Assembly (NCBI GenBank): GCA_020832305.1
Contig: JAFIEV010000062.1
Coordinates: 1 to 38,536, forward strand
From: Cyclobacteriaceae bacterium
GTDB taxonomy: Bacteria; Bacteroidota; Bacteroidia; Cytophagales; Cyclobacteriaceae
Reading direction: 5' to 3'
Length of the DNA: 38,536 bases
The notes under the pieces are model-generated. The model was not told the origin of the DNA, did not search any database, and saw only the letters and a list, made by a program, of their open reading frames with translations. The position numbers were made by a program, and so were the translations under genes. The number at the start of each line of letters is the position of its first letter. Position 1 is the first letter of the stretch. Shown piece by piece: positions 11,046 to 21,073 of this stretch.

Positions 11046-12968
11046 CTAAACGGTAAAAGTTAATATCAACGTTTCTTTATGTATTTCAGAACAGTCAATA
11101 GCCAGGGGAAATGCCTGCAAGCCAGGTATAAAATTATACACCCGCTGGTTTTCAGGAATCAGGGATTTCAGGGGGTAATTCGATTGTAGGGTCAGGGTGC
11201 CTTTCTCATTTTTGCGGATAAAACTACCTTGATTCAGGATAATTTCATCCTTAGCGGAAGATATTACCGGGAAAATAAAACGAAGTTCTCCATGGGTTAT
11301 GGGCTTATCAAGCGCTATTTCCATACTGAAATCGTCATTCCTGATTTTGTAGTCGATAAAGACGGCAGGCATACCTTCTGCAGGTTCTGTATTATCGCCA
11401 TCTACGAGCCGGGATATCGTGGAAATGATCAATTCATCTTCGGTTTCTGCAAAAGAAAGTTTTGCACTGAAATCACTGATGTTTCTGAAAATCCGTTGAT
11501 CATCGCTTATGACTTCAAGCCTGGGCGTGAGATTCATGAAATTTTCCACCTTATTTTCATCGAGCATATTAAACCTTTCCCACCGTTGGTATTCGGTCAT
11601 ACTGGCGGCGCTTATCATGTCATGTTGTATATGGTACAGGAGCGTTAAGGCACCTCCGCTGGCATGGCCATGTATTTCAGTTTTGTACCCCACGTTATAG
11701 GCAGTAACCGTACCCCGCCATGGGCCTTTTGAAAAAAGAATGGTATTGATGCTGTCAAACTTTTTAATCCCATACACTCGTTCACGAGGCAAAATATTTT
11801 CCGGAGCAGCCATGTCGGGTTTGTCTGTGTGCAAAAGATTCACCAAAGCTTTGGCATGATTGAAAGTATGATGGATGGAAGGAACTACACCATGAATGAA
11901 TTCATGTGGTCCGCCGTACAGCAGATTGTTGGCGGTAGATGCTTCCAGGCATTTCAGGTTACGGTAAACCGCTTCAGCAAAAACGGGTGCGTCACCTGCA
12001 AGGGCGTAATAGCCTGGATGACAGCCATCCGAAGTGCGGCTACCCCAGAGGGTCCACTTAAAACTCCTGGTACCCCAGCTATTATCCCAGCCTCCGTTGG
12101 GCAGCATAAACTCAAGGTGCGCCTGTAATGAAGTCAATACTTTGCTTTGGAGTTCCTTATTTCCGGTAGATTTGGCATACAAGGCCAGGGCCGGAAGGCT
12201 TTCTTCCACATTGTAGCCCAGGTCAACGGGATATTGTCCGTCTGCATTCCCAATACGGCCTCCCTCTCCATAAAACAGTCCGTCGGCTGTAAAATAAGGA
12301 AGTAATCCTATGGCCAGTTCTTCAGCCCTTTGGATGTATCTGTCTTCCTTGAAAAGCTTGCCCAGGCAATAAAATGCCAGCGTTCCATAGGCCGGGTAGT
12401 TGATATTGCCGAAATTGATGGTTAGCGTCTGATACAGATATTCCGATGCCCGGTAAAGTCTTTCTTTCCATGCTTTGATGGTCTCCTCACCGAGCAATTC
12501 GGGATAATGAACGATGGCTTCATACTTGGACATTGCCGCAAATACGGTAATGCCCTTCCAGCTTTCAGGCCGGTTGGCATCGTTATACCAGCAACCCAAT
12601 TCTTCTGACCAGCAGTTGTTTTGCTCCCAATCATACACCAGTTTGGCCGCCTCCACATATTTTTGGTCATTGGTATGCTTTGCCATCCACAGCAAAGGAT
12701 AAATGGCGTCAGCTGAGCGCCCTAAATACACAGCATCACCCGGACTATAGATTCCTCCGTGGGTTGTTTTGTCACCCGGACTGATGGTTTGATGCTCCAT
12801 TAAACCGAGGCACCACTTTTCAAGCAGCTGAACGGCTAAATCCTGGATGCGGTCATCTTCAGCGGTTGAGTTTTTGCATCCTGAAAGCCCTAAAGCTGAA
12901 GACAGGAAGAATAAAGATGGTGCTACTGCTGCTGAGTTTTTTATGAAAATTCTTCTGTTCATATTCAA
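11046..12968 (-). CDS. Tat-exported lipoprotein with toroid plus beta-sandwich build, probable polysaccharide lyase
   Basis: This 640-residue protein starts MNMNRRIFIKNSAAVAP with twin arginines R5-R6 and a lipobox L-S-G-C (C31), implying Tat export and lipid anchoring. Residues about 45-390 are rich in W/Y/G helical repeats ('SPGDAVYLGRSADAIYPLLW', 'GLFYGEGGRIGNADGQYPVD'), suggesting an alpha/alpha toroid. Residues about 400-640 look like beta-sandwich, with 'GPWRGTVTAYNVGYKTEIHG' followed by HASGGAL, similar to the heparinase II/III-like region of several lyase families. I cannot name the family; the layout plus the next gene (alginate_lyase family) suggest a uronate-active lyase, but a hydrolase cannot be excluded. 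It lies 15 bp after the GH29 gene and 5 bp before the lyase gene, so it is certainly co-transcribed. Confidence 0.65.
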   Translation of the reverse strand: MNMNRRIFIKNSAAVAPSLFFLSSALGLSGCKNSTAEDDRIQDLAVQLLEKWCLGLMEHQTISPGDKTTHGGIYSPGDAVYLGRSADAIYPLLWMAKHTNDQKYVEAAKLVYDWEQNNCWSEELGCWYNDANRPESWKGITVFAAMSKYEAIVHYPELLGEETIKAWKERLYRASEYLYQTLTINFGNINYPAYGTLAFYCLGKLFKEDRYIQRAEELAIGLLPYFTADGLFYGEGGRIGNADGQYPVDLGYNVEESLPALALYAKSTGNKELQSKVLTSLQAHLEFMLPNGGWDNSWGTRSFKWTLWGSRTSDGCHPGYYALAGDAPVFAEAVYRNLKCLEASTANNLLYGGPHEFIHGVVPSIHHTFNHAKALVNLLHTDKPDMAAPENILPRERVYGIKKFDSINTILFSKGPWRGTVTAYNVGYKTEIHGHASGGALTLLYHIQHDMISAASMTEYQRWERFNMLDENKVENFMNLTPRLEVISDDQRIFRNISDFSAKLSFAETEDELIISTISRLVDGDNTEPAEGMPAVFIDYKIRNDDFSMEIALDKPITHGELRFIFPVISSAKDEIILNQGSFIRKNEKGTLTLQSNYPLKSLIPENQRVYNFIPGLQAFPLAIDCSEIHKETLILTFTV

Positions 12969-12983
12969 AAAGTTCTTTTGTCT

Positions 12984-14849
12984 TTAGTTATCTATACCTC
13001 CAGATGATCTTACCGTTCTTAAGGTAAGACTACGCGGTCGCATGATTTCTTTTTCGGTTGTCATTAATGGCGTAATGGAAATAATGAAATCATCCGGATC
13101 AATTTCAATTCTGCCGAGATAGTCTTTTTGTGATTTCCCCGCATTTACACTTCCTTTCAAGGATTTTGAACCAAAAGCGACCTCAAAAGCAGTTCCGTTT
13201 TCTTCAGCCTCTGCATCATAGGAGATTTCAACGTCATATAGAGTTGTTTCGTTGAGGCGCGTTGCCCAGCGAATGGATTGACGCTGACTGGAAAATCCCA
13301 GTATATGGTCATCGTTGGATTTGCCGGGGCCAAAGCGAAGCCCTTCACCGATTAGCTCTGCATCGAAAACGTGCAAGATTTCTTCATCATAAACAGGTTG
13401 CAGCAGCCGGGCAAGATCCCCAATTGGGTCTCCGTCAAGTTCCAATACTATAACACTATTTATCGGATCAGGCGCCGTAAGTGGTACTTCAATGCTCAGG
13501 TCAACCTGCGAAATCCGTTTTACATTTAGTGCATTGCGATTTTTGTCTGAAAGCAGATAAGCCTTTTTTACATCAGACAGAAGACCCCCGACTACCAGGT
13601 TGCCATCTTCGGGCCATTTGAAAACATGCAGATAAATAGTATAATCCTTACGGGTAGATTCACCCCAGGTCTGAACCTGTAGGGGTGTGCGACCACATCC
13701 ACGGATGGATTTGCCATTGGACTGCCACCATTTGCCAATACCTTTCAGTATTTCAATATCCTTAGGATCGATCTGACCATCACCCATCGGACCGACATTC
13801 ATGAGTAAATTACCACCTCGTGCCACAGATTTCGTGAGTAGTTCAATGAAATGAGATACAGGTTTGTGCGTAGTGTCGAATGGATTCCAGCCATATGATT
13901 CGTTGGTAGTAGGGATTGCCTCCCAATCTCCATCTTGTGGGGCTATCTCTGCGGGCTTATCAGCTGTATTGATGTAATCGCCCCAATCTCTGATTAGCCT
14001 GCCGTTGATCACTACTCGTGGACTGGCTTCCCTTACGGCTTTCAAAATCCGGAAATTCTCAGATGGTGGCAGTTTGTGCGGGGTATCAAACCAGAGTATG
14101 TCGGGATCGTACCGTACTATAAGCTCAAGTAATTGGGGTATGGCTTTCTGGTCGACATACTGTCGTGCTTTTGGAATAAACCACTCAAATTCTTCGAAAT
14201 TCCACCAGTCTCCCATATCATATCTTGTCTTGTCACCGCCAGGATTTTGGTAGTCCCAGTCGTTGCCTGGGCCCGATTCTTCGCCCCAGTCAAAAGCGTG
14301 TGAGTAATAGAATCCGAATTTAATGTCATGTTTTTTGGCAGCATCACGCAATTCCATCATTGGATCGCGCTGAAATGGAGTAGCATCTGCGATGTTGAAA
14401 TCAGAAACGATCGATGGCCACATGGCAAAACCGTCGTGATGCTTGCTGGTAATAATAAAATACTTCATACCTGCTTCTTTGGCCAGGAGAATCCATTCAT
14501 CGGCATTAAAATGGATAGGATTGAATGTGCCTGCAACCTCTTCACGATATACCGAAATGGGTATCTGCAGTCGCCGTTGAATATGCTCACTATAGCCTGT
14601 GCGGAGTATCTGACCCTGCCATTGGCTGCCAAGTCCTGAATAAACGCCCCAATGTACAAACATTCCGAATCGGGCCTCACGCCACCATTCCATTCTCTCA
14701 TGCAGGGTTTCCATAGATTCACGCCACCATCCAGCTTCCTGACTGTTTTTTGAAGGGAGAGCAAATGGATCTGCTTCCACAGAAGATGATTCGGGCTTAC
14801 CTGAGCAACTTACCAGGGCTAATGCTATTATTACAATCAGAAGTTTCAT
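12984..14849 (-). CDS. GH29 alpha-L-fucosidase, lipoprotein
   Basis: This 621-residue protein has a type II signal peptide (lipobox L-V-S-C, C15), a GH29 TIM barrel (about 50-395) and a C-terminal beta-sandwich (about 400-615). GH29 landmarks are 'FGMFVHWGVYS' (61-71), 'YFIITSKHHDGFAMWPS' (130-146), 'IKFGFYYSHAFDW' (176-188) and the nucleophile D255 in 'DILWFDTPHKLP'. 'ARGGNLLMNVGPMGDGQI' closes the barrel. Retaining GH29 enzymes remove alpha-L-fucose; some accept L-galactose-like analogues. The nucleophile is followed by T-P-H rather than the common G-G/G-N, so linkage preference may differ. The general acid cannot be assigned from sequence alone. It is 45 bp after a GH95 gene and 15 bp before the Tat lipoprotein gene. 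Confidence 0.92.
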   Translation of the reverse strand: MKLLIVIIALALVSCSGKPESSSVEADPFALPSKNSQEAGWWRESMETLHERMEWWREARFGMFVHWGVYSGLGSQWQGQILRTGYSEHIQRRLQIPISVYREEVAGTFNPIHFNADEWILLAKEAGMKYFIITSKHHDGFAMWPSIVSDFNIADATPFQRDPMMELRDAAKKHDIKFGFYYSHAFDWGEESGPGNDWDYQNPGGDKTRYDMGDWWNFEEFEWFIPKARQYVDQKAIPQLLELIVRYDPDILWFDTPHKLPPSENFRILKAVREASPRVVINGRLIRDWGDYINTADKPAEIAPQDGDWEAIPTTNESYGWNPFDTTHKPVSHFIELLTKSVARGGNLLMNVGPMGDGQIDPKDIEILKGIGKWWQSNGKSIRGCGRTPLQVQTWGESTRKDYTIYLHVFKWPEDGNLVVGGLLSDVKKAYLLSDKNRNALNVKRISQVDLSIEVPLTAPDPINSVIVLELDGDPIGDLARLLQPVYDEEILHVFDAELIGEGLRFGPGKSNDDHILGFSSQRQSIRWATRLNETTLYDVEISYDAEAEENGTAFEVAFGSKSLKGSVNAGKSQKDYLGRIEIDPDDFIISITPLMTTEKEIMRPRSLTLRTVRSSGGIDN

Positions 14850-14894
14850 TATCGGCTTATTTAAAAAATAAAGCTTTTTCCTTAATTGATTCTT

Positions 14895-17309
14895 TTACCT
14901 GACAAACTCAATACTATAGTTGCCACCTGCGATGGTATGGAATCTAACTATGTTATTTTCATATTCGGTAAATTCAACCTTATTTCCCGCAGTATCTTTA
15001 ATAAGACCCACTTTTTCATGGTCCAACCTGATGCTGCATATACCACCCATATTTGATATTACAGTAACCATTGAAAGCATGCTGTTTTGCCATTGGGCTG
15101 AAACTTCAAAATTTCCTCTGGCTACCAGCCCTTGAAAGTTGCCGGTTTTCCATGCTGCCGGAAGTGCAGGCAATATTTCTATATAATTTTCATGGCTTTG
15201 CAGCAGCATTTCTGCTACACCGGCTACCAATCCTAAATTGGCATCAATCTGAAAGGGTGGATGCGTTGCCCAAAGGTTAGGCAGTGTTCTTTCTTTAATT
15301 AAAACAGAATACGCTTCCCAGGCTTGTTCAGCATCTTTCAATCGGGCACGGGTATTCATCCGGTGCATCAAGGCCCACCCCGTTGTCTTATTACCTCTTT
15401 GGTCCAATACAAAGCGAGCGGCTTGCATCCAATCCGGCCTTGAGGCATTAATTAAAGTACCGGGATATAAAGCGCACAGGTGCGAAATATGCCTGTGTCT
15501 CGGGTCGCCTATTTCACCATAGCTATTTTCTTCCCGAAACTCTTTTATTTGTCCCGAAGCCCCAATTTTTATGGGATCTAACTGTGTAATCTGCTTTTTT
15601 ACTACGTTTAAAAACGGATCCTCTTTTTGGAGTATCGTTGCTGCTTTCAGCAGATCGTTGTAAGTCTCCCACACAAAAGCCTGATCAAAAGTAGTGCCGA
15701 TTGTAACATAATAATCACCACTAAATCTGCCCAGGGAATCTCTTACCCTGATTTCAGGAGAAGCCGATGGCGACACCAGCAGCACCCCATTTTCGGAGGG
15801 CACCAGTGTTTTTGAAAGAAAAACACCCATTTCAAAAAGTGCAGGATAGGCAATGGTGCGCAGAAAATGGGTATCTTTTGTAAATTCATAATAATCCCAA
15901 AGCAACTTGGTGGTAAAGCCTCCTGTGCCGGGGCCGGAGTGCCCACCGGGCGATGGAATACTATATGCATTGGCCCCTGTACCAATGGCCCATCCATTGG
16001 CATTTTCATCCTGATTCAAATGTTGGGGATTATACTTCCTGATAAAATCAGTCGCTACTTTTCGGGCTTGCGGCAGATAAGCCTGAAAGTATTCCAGATA
16101 AGGAATAAATGTTTCCGCCATATTGGCGCTGAATGCACCCCAATAGTTCATTTGCACATTGATATTGTGCCAATAGCCCCCCGACCAGGGGGTTACCGCA
16201 TAGTGCGTCCACACCCCTTGTAAGTTAGCGGGCAGTGTTCCTTTTCTTGAACTGGAGATAAGCAGGTACCTGCCAAAATAAAACATAAGTTCTTCCAGGT
16301 ATGGATGCGTATTTCCCTTTTTATAATTTTCAAGCAAAGTACTGGTAGGCAGTTGTGGAATTTCAGCGGATAAATGAATAGCAGTACGGTCAAATATTTT
16401 TTGGTAATCGGCTGTATGCACTTTTCTCAATTGCTCAAAACCGAGCATGGCAGCGGTTTCCATCCGCTTGGACACGGCATCATGCGGAAATTTCTTAGGA
16501 TTCAATTTTTTATCCAAAGCCTTTTCCAGATAAATATGACTGCTTAATTCGAAATTGGTACCGGCGGCGATCAATATCACAACTGAATTTGCATTTTCAA
16601 CCCTTATGCCTGACTGTGAATTATCGTCTGCCGAAAAAAGTTGTCCGCCCTCAGGTATCACCTTTACCTGTGTTTCATAATTAAGGCTCAAGGGAGGTAC
16701 TGTGCCTGATAGAACCATCAACCCATCTTTGGTACGTATTTCCCCTGTTCGGGCATTCATTTCATTGATGCCACGCAAATGCGGATTTTCGCCACGCAGC
16801 GTAAAAGAGATACTGCCATTTTTATCGGCGCTCAGCTTTACAGCCATTACATTGTGGGGATAGCTGGCAAAATATTCCCTCGAATATTTTACTCCATTGT
16901 GCCTGTACTCTACGTGCATAATGGCATCATTCAGATGTAATGCACGCTTGTAATGCTCGGGGTTGTAATGATGAAAATCAAGATAAAGCTCACTTAGCCC
17001 AGTTATACCACCACTGCCATAAGGAGCTGCAATACCCATCGTTTTCTCCGCAATCTGAATACGCTCTACATCCGTACGACCAAAAATACTGGCACCCATA
17101 TACCCATTGCCAATGGGATAAGAATGGCTTTCCCAGTCTGCATCAAAAGGATAGCCCCTTGAAACCACCTGACCATAATCACTACCCCGGTTGGGGGCCG
17201 GCTTATTGTCCCAGATTTCATGAGCAGGAGGCAAGTCAAAAGGTTGTGCATAGGCTGCTGCAGCTTGCAGTAAAAATAAAACAGCTGAAAAAAAAAGATT
17301 CTTAAACAT
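14895..17309 (-). CDS. GH95 alpha-L-fucosidase/L-galactosidase (first of three GH95-type genes from the left)
   Basis: An 804-residue protein with a type I signal peptide (cleavage after A21 in 'AYA'). The GH95 layout is visible: N-terminal beta domain (about 30-290), alpha/alpha toroid (about 330-690) and C-terminal beta domain. The inverting machinery is intact by comparison with the Bifidobacterium AfcA enzyme: N382 and N384 in 'HNINVQMNYW' (holding the water), E519 in 'SPSASPEI' (acid) and D689 in 'FQIDANLG' (base). Two residues before the first Asn is W380, where classical fucosidases such as the plant enzymes have His and L-galactosidases Thr. It should remove alpha-L-fucose or a related 6-substituted sugar. 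The start is only 2 bp from the stop of the propeller gene, so the two are tightly co-transcribed. Confidence 0.93.
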   Translation of the reverse strand: MFKNLFFSAVLFLLQAAAAYAQPFDLPPAHEIWDNKPAPNRGSDYGQVVSRGYPFDADWESHSYPIGNGYMGASIFGRTDVERIQIAEKTMGIAAPYGSGGITGLSELYLDFHHYNPEHYKRALHLNDAIMHVEYRHNGVKYSREYFASYPHNVMAVKLSADKNGSISFTLRGENPHLRGINEMNARTGEIRTKDGLMVLSGTVPPLSLNYETQVKVIPEGGQLFSADDNSQSGIRVENANSVVILIAAGTNFELSSHIYLEKALDKKLNPKKFPHDAVSKRMETAAMLGFEQLRKVHTADYQKIFDRTAIHLSAEIPQLPTSTLLENYKKGNTHPYLEELMFYFGRYLLISSSRKGTLPANLQGVWTHYAVTPWSGGYWHNINVQMNYWGAFSANMAETFIPYLEYFQAYLPQARKVATDFIRKYNPQHLNQDENANGWAIGTGANAYSIPSPGGHSGPGTGGFTTKLLWDYYEFTKDTHFLRTIAYPALFEMGVFLSKTLVPSENGVLLVSPSASPEIRVRDSLGRFSGDYYVTIGTTFDQAFVWETYNDLLKAATILQKEDPFLNVVKKQITQLDPIKIGASGQIKEFREENSYGEIGDPRHRHISHLCALYPGTLINASRPDWMQAARFVLDQRGNKTTGWALMHRMNTRARLKDAEQAWEAYSVLIKERTLPNLWATHPPFQIDANLGLVAGVAEMLLQSHENYIEILPALPAAWKTGNFQGLVARGNFEVSAQWQNSMLSMVTVISNMGGICSIRLDHEKVGLIKDTAGNKVEFTEYENNIVRFHTIAGGNYSIEFVR

Positions 17310-17311
17310 AA

Positions 17312-18445
17312 TTATTTGCTTTTATTGTCGAGAGGCACCACCATATTCCACGATTTGGTGCCATGTGCAAATCCACCGGGGCCATCCATGGTGGCAAAAA
17401 ACAGATGTGTCATTTTTCCGTTTTCGATCAGACCAAATACCCGCTCCAGCTGGCCCATCTCAATGGTATTTCCATCAGACCAGGCAACTTCCCGGGTGTA
17501 GGCCAGGGGCTCATCATCCAGCACCCAGTGGATGCCATCAACAGAGTGTGCCAGGATGCCGGCATGACGATTGCCGGTAATGGTGCCACGCTGATCCTTG
17601 GCCAGCATATGGTATCCGCTTTCATCTTTCCAGAGAAAAGGATCTTCTACTTCTCCCATTTTATCAATTCCAAAGATGGGCTCATCTCCTACTACTTCAA
17701 ATGGACCGTCTATCGAAGGGGCGGTGGCTACACCGATCATCATGGATGAGTGAAAAGGATAATCTTCTTTGTATCTGCGCGATTTGAAGAGCATGATTAC
17801 ACTCCCATCTTCGTTGATCCATGGAGATGGATTGGAAGTTAAAAAGCTGTAGAAAGAACCCGGTTTGGTATCAAGAATAGGATTGTCCCTTCGCTCCCAT
17901 GGACCATAAGGACTTTTGGAAGTGGCTATGCCGATGCGTTTATTGGCCCGGCCCACCGTAGTAAAGGGAGAAGACAAAGTAAGGGTATCGGCACGGGTTA
18001 CCTCCTCAAAAGGATTGGTCGACCCCATATAAATGAGAATATACAGATCTTTATGCCTGAAAATCCTTGGATTATGGGTTGAACGGCCATCCCAGTACTC
18101 AGGACCACGGGCGGGCAGAGCAACGTCGCTGAATTCGTAAGGTCCTTCGGGATGGTCTGAAACCGCATGTACAATTTCGCTGGCTACCATCCAACCCGGA
18201 TGAAAGGGCAGAAATTTGGGCCATCGCGATACAAACATATGGTATTTGCCATCATCGCCCCTGACTACCGAACTACCCCAGACCCAATAATCTTCCTGCG
18301 CAAAACCTCCACCGACAGGTGCTACGCCAATGCGTTTATACACATTATTCTCCCAGGCCGAAGTATCGAATTCTTCAGTCGCAGGGCTTTTACATGCTAT
18401 GGCAAAAAGAAAAATTGCACAAATTGTATTTACATACCTTTTCAT
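17312..18445 (-). CDS. GH43/GH117-like five-bladed propeller lipoprotein
   Basis: A 377-residue lipoprotein (lipobox A-I-A-C, C18). The sequence shows the repeating strands of a five-bladed beta-propeller of the GH32/43/68/117 kind: 'DYWVWGSSVVRGDDGKYHMF' (about 52-71), 'GRSTHNPRIFRHKDLYILIY' (about 122-141), 'IGIATSKSPYGPWERRDNPI', 'NPSPWINEDGSVIMLFKSR', 'VEDPFLWKDESGYHML' and 'HSVDGIHWVLD'. The 'HNP' and 'E-D-P' blades correspond to places where these clans carry catalytic acids, but I cannot map all three acidic residues with confidence. A glycosidase role (arabinosidase, anhydro-galactosidase or galactosidase type) is inferred from fold and context; the exact family is open. It is placed between two GH95 genes with gaps of 78 bp and 2 bp. 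Confidence 0.72.
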   Translation of the reverse strand: MKRYVNTICAIFLFAIACKSPATEEFDTSAWENNVYKRIGVAPVGGGFAQEDYWVWGSSVVRGDDGKYHMFVSRWPKFLPFHPGWMVASEIVHAVSDHPEGPYEFSDVALPARGPEYWDGRSTHNPRIFRHKDLYILIYMGSTNPFEEVTRADTLTLSSPFTTVGRANKRIGIATSKSPYGPWERRDNPILDTKPGSFYSFLTSNPSPWINEDGSVIMLFKSRRYKEDYPFHSSMMIGVATAPSIDGPFEVVGDEPIFGIDKMGEVEDPFLWKDESGYHMLAKDQRGTITGNRHAGILAHSVDGIHWVLDDEPLAYTREVAWSDGNTIEMGQLERVFGLIENGKMTHLFFATMDGPGGFAHGTKSWNMVVPLDNKSK

Positions 18446-18523
18446 ATCTTCTGTACATTAATTATTAACGCTGCCAATAACTGATGTTTAAATCAGGTCA
18501 CCTGACGGCTCATTCACTGACAT

Positions 18524-21073
18524 TTACTGAACAAATATAAGAAAATAGGACTTATCTGCAAACGTTTGCAGGGAATATATATTACCCAGATCCTCTTTTA
18601 ATCCGGCCAATTCGGCCAGGGCATTATTGACATAGGGTACGGAATCTGGTTTTCTCAACAGAGGGTTTGGGTTTTCTCCATTGGCAAGCTGCCATTGACC
18701 GTCTTTTACAGACAAGGTACCGTTTACTTTAATGTTGCAGGTGCCGCCCAGCCTGGAGTGAATAACGGCCGATACCAGCATCCCCTTATCCCATTTCATA
18801 TCGATGACGAATCCACCTCGGGCAACCAATCCTTTTACCTCGCCACTGGCTAATTCATCAGGCAATGCCGGAAGCAGGTGAATATATCCCTCATGACTTT
18901 GTATCAGCAGCTCAGCAATACCTGCAGTACCACCAAAATTACCATCGATCTGCACCGCTGCATGGGCATTGGTAAACAGGTTGGTACTTGTGCCCTCACT
19001 GCTTCTTACTTCGGTTTTGTCTCCAACATACGTGAATCCATCCTTCAGCATTTTATAGGCCTGATTGCCGTCTTTCAACCTGGCCCACCAATTGAGTTTC
19101 CAGGCCATAGACCAGCCTGTACTGAAATCACCACGGTGGGTAAGGGTTTGTTTTGCCGCCCGTGCCAGTTCGGGTGCATATTGCGGTGTAATCTGGTTGC
19201 CGGGATGCAAACTGTACAGATGAGATATATGCCGGTGGGTGTCATTGGGATCATCCCAGTCCTTATACCATTCCTGCAACTGACCCAAACGACCAATCTG
19301 AAATGGATAAAGGCGTGGGATGGTTTTTTCTACCCTTTCGGTGAATGCATTGCTTATACCCAGGATCCTGGATGCCTGCAGGATATTGGAAAAAGACTCA
19401 CGCATAATGGACATATCCATGGTTGAAGCCATAGATATATCCATGCGCGCTCCATCCAGGTTAAAACTGTTTTCTGGTGAAGTAGATGGATTGGTAACCA
19501 GGTAACCACTCTCATCTTCTATTAACCAATTGAGCAAAAATTCAGCTGAACCCTGCATCAGCGGCCAGGCCTTTTCTGAAAGGAAGGCAGTATCGCCATT
19601 ATGCAGGAAGTGTTCCCACAGATGCTGGCAAAACCAGGCGCCGCCCATGGGCCAGCAAGACCAACGGGGCAGGCCACGGGGATCCCAATCCTCCCCACCA
19701 GTGGGTGAGGTTTTTGCCCAAATATCGGTATTATGGCTTGCGAGCCATCCTGATTGGATGCCATAATTGGTTTTGGCTGTAATGGCGCCATTTACGGCCA
19801 GTCCCTCCATAAAATCAAAAAGTGAATGGTGACACTCAGCCAGGTTGGTAATTTCGGCGGGCCAGTAATTCATCTGGGTATTTATGTTGATGGTATAATT
19901 ACCGCCCCAGGGCGGTTGCACAAAGGGATTCCAAATGCCCTGCAAATTGGAAGGGGGCGTGCCCTGTCGTGCAGATGATATCATCAGGTAACGACCATAC
20001 TGGAAATAAAGCGCCGTTAAGCCATTGTCCTGATGGCCCGCATTAACCTTCAATAGCCGGTCGTCGGTGGGAAGGTCCATCTGTTGCGGACCCAGGTATA
20101 ATTCCACCCTGTCGAAAAGTTCGCTATAGTCGCTTAGGTGTCTTTCAAATAATTCGCTATAGGTGAATTTTGCAGCAGCTGAAAGTTTTGCACTGGCCAG
20201 CAATGCCGGGTCCTTTCCTTCGAAGGCCGGTGATTTGTCAAATCCGTTGAAACTGGTGGCAGCGGAAAGCAGCAGTACTACTTCATCCGCATCTTTTACT
20301 CCGATAGCGCTGTTTTGTGGGTTCAGATTCCCTCCTGTGTTGATTATCTTAAGGTGTACTTCAAAGGTCATTCCTTCACCTTCGGGTTCATAAATCACCT
20401 GCTCAGGCTCCGTATTTCTATGGGCAACATAAGCGGGGGCTTTACCTGTCAACACCATATAATCTTCATCGATTACCCTTATCTCGTAATTTAATTTTGA
20501 ACTTAGCCGCGCATCAAAACTGATTTTCCCCTTTGCGGTGGCGCTTAGTTTTACCGCCATAATCTGATCGGGATGGCTTATAAAGGACTCTCTTTTGTAC
20601 TCAATTCCTTTGGATGTAAATGAAACCGCAGACAAGGCTTTTCGCAGATCCAGACTTCGGCGATAATTTTCGGTATCCTCCGGTGGAAAAGGAAAATCCA
20701 GGGTTAGATCCCCCATGGGCAGGTATCGGGCTGAGTAAGGACCATGCATACCACGCCAGAGCCTGTCGGCTTCAGCGTAGTTTTCTTCGAAAACAGCCTT
20801 GCGAACTTTTGAAAATACTTCGGGGCCATTTTCTCTGTTACCCGGATTGGGTCCGCCAGACCAGAGTGTATTATCATTCAACATAAATTGCTCGGTGCTT
20901 AGGCCACCAAAAACCATAGCCCCGGTCAATCCATTTCCCAGCGGAAGGGCCTCCTCCCACTTAAGGGCTGGCTGGTCATACCATAATTCAATTGACTCCT
21001 GCTCTTTTTCTTTCTGCTGGCAGGAAATAGCGATCAATACAGCGGCAGATATGAGAATAAAGATGTTTTTCAT
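18524..21073 (-). CDS. GH95 glycosidase, lipoprotein, with a Thr at the L-galactosidase position
   Basis: An 849-residue lipoprotein (lipobox A-I-S-C, C18) with standard GH95 features: 'ALPLGNGLTGAMVFGG' (42-57), N396 and N398 in 'YTININTQMNYWPAE', acid E534 in 'STSPENSF', 'HRHISHLYSLHPG' (613-625) and base D710 in 'VQIDGNFGGTAGIAE'. Two residues before the first catalytic Asn is T394. In characterised GH95 enzymes this position is His in fucosidases and Thr in a Bacteroides alpha-L-galactosidase, so this protein may prefer L-galactose (inference from remembered literature). The start has an unusually good ribosome-binding site for this phylum (AAAGGAG just before ATG). It also overlaps the stop of a small upstream frame as ATGA, so translation may be coupled. 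Confidence 0.93.
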   Translation of the reverse strand: MKNIFILISAAVLIAISCQQKEKEQESIELWYDQPALKWEEALPLGNGLTGAMVFGGLSTEQFMLNDNTLWSGGPNPGNRENGPEVFSKVRKAVFEENYAEADRLWRGMHGPYSARYLPMGDLTLDFPFPPEDTENYRRSLDLRKALSAVSFTSKGIEYKRESFISHPDQIMAVKLSATAKGKISFDARLSSKLNYEIRVIDEDYMVLTGKAPAYVAHRNTEPEQVIYEPEGEGMTFEVHLKIINTGGNLNPQNSAIGVKDADEVVLLLSAATSFNGFDKSPAFEGKDPALLASAKLSAAAKFTYSELFERHLSDYSELFDRVELYLGPQQMDLPTDDRLLKVNAGHQDNGLTALYFQYGRYLMISSARQGTPPSNLQGIWNPFVQPPWGGNYTININTQMNYWPAEITNLAECHHSLFDFMEGLAVNGAITAKTNYGIQSGWLASHNTDIWAKTSPTGGEDWDPRGLPRWSCWPMGGAWFCQHLWEHFLHNGDTAFLSEKAWPLMQGSAEFLLNWLIEDESGYLVTNPSTSPENSFNLDGARMDISMASTMDMSIMRESFSNILQASRILGISNAFTERVEKTIPRLYPFQIGRLGQLQEWYKDWDDPNDTHRHISHLYSLHPGNQITPQYAPELARAAKQTLTHRGDFSTGWSMAWKLNWWARLKDGNQAYKMLKDGFTYVGDKTEVRSSEGTSTNLFTNAHAAVQIDGNFGGTAGIAELLIQSHEGYIHLLPALPDELASGEVKGLVARGGFVIDMKWDKGMLVSAVIHSRLGGTCNIKVNGTLSVKDGQWQLANGENPNPLLRKPDSVPYVNNALAELAGLKEDLGNIYSLQTFADKSYFLIFVQ

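Noticed and set aside
16940-17305. Long + strand frames opposite the GH95, GH29 and GH43-like genes
   Set aside because: They lie antisense within well-supported genes, have unlikely composition (rich in His, Cys, Gln) and no recognisable domain.
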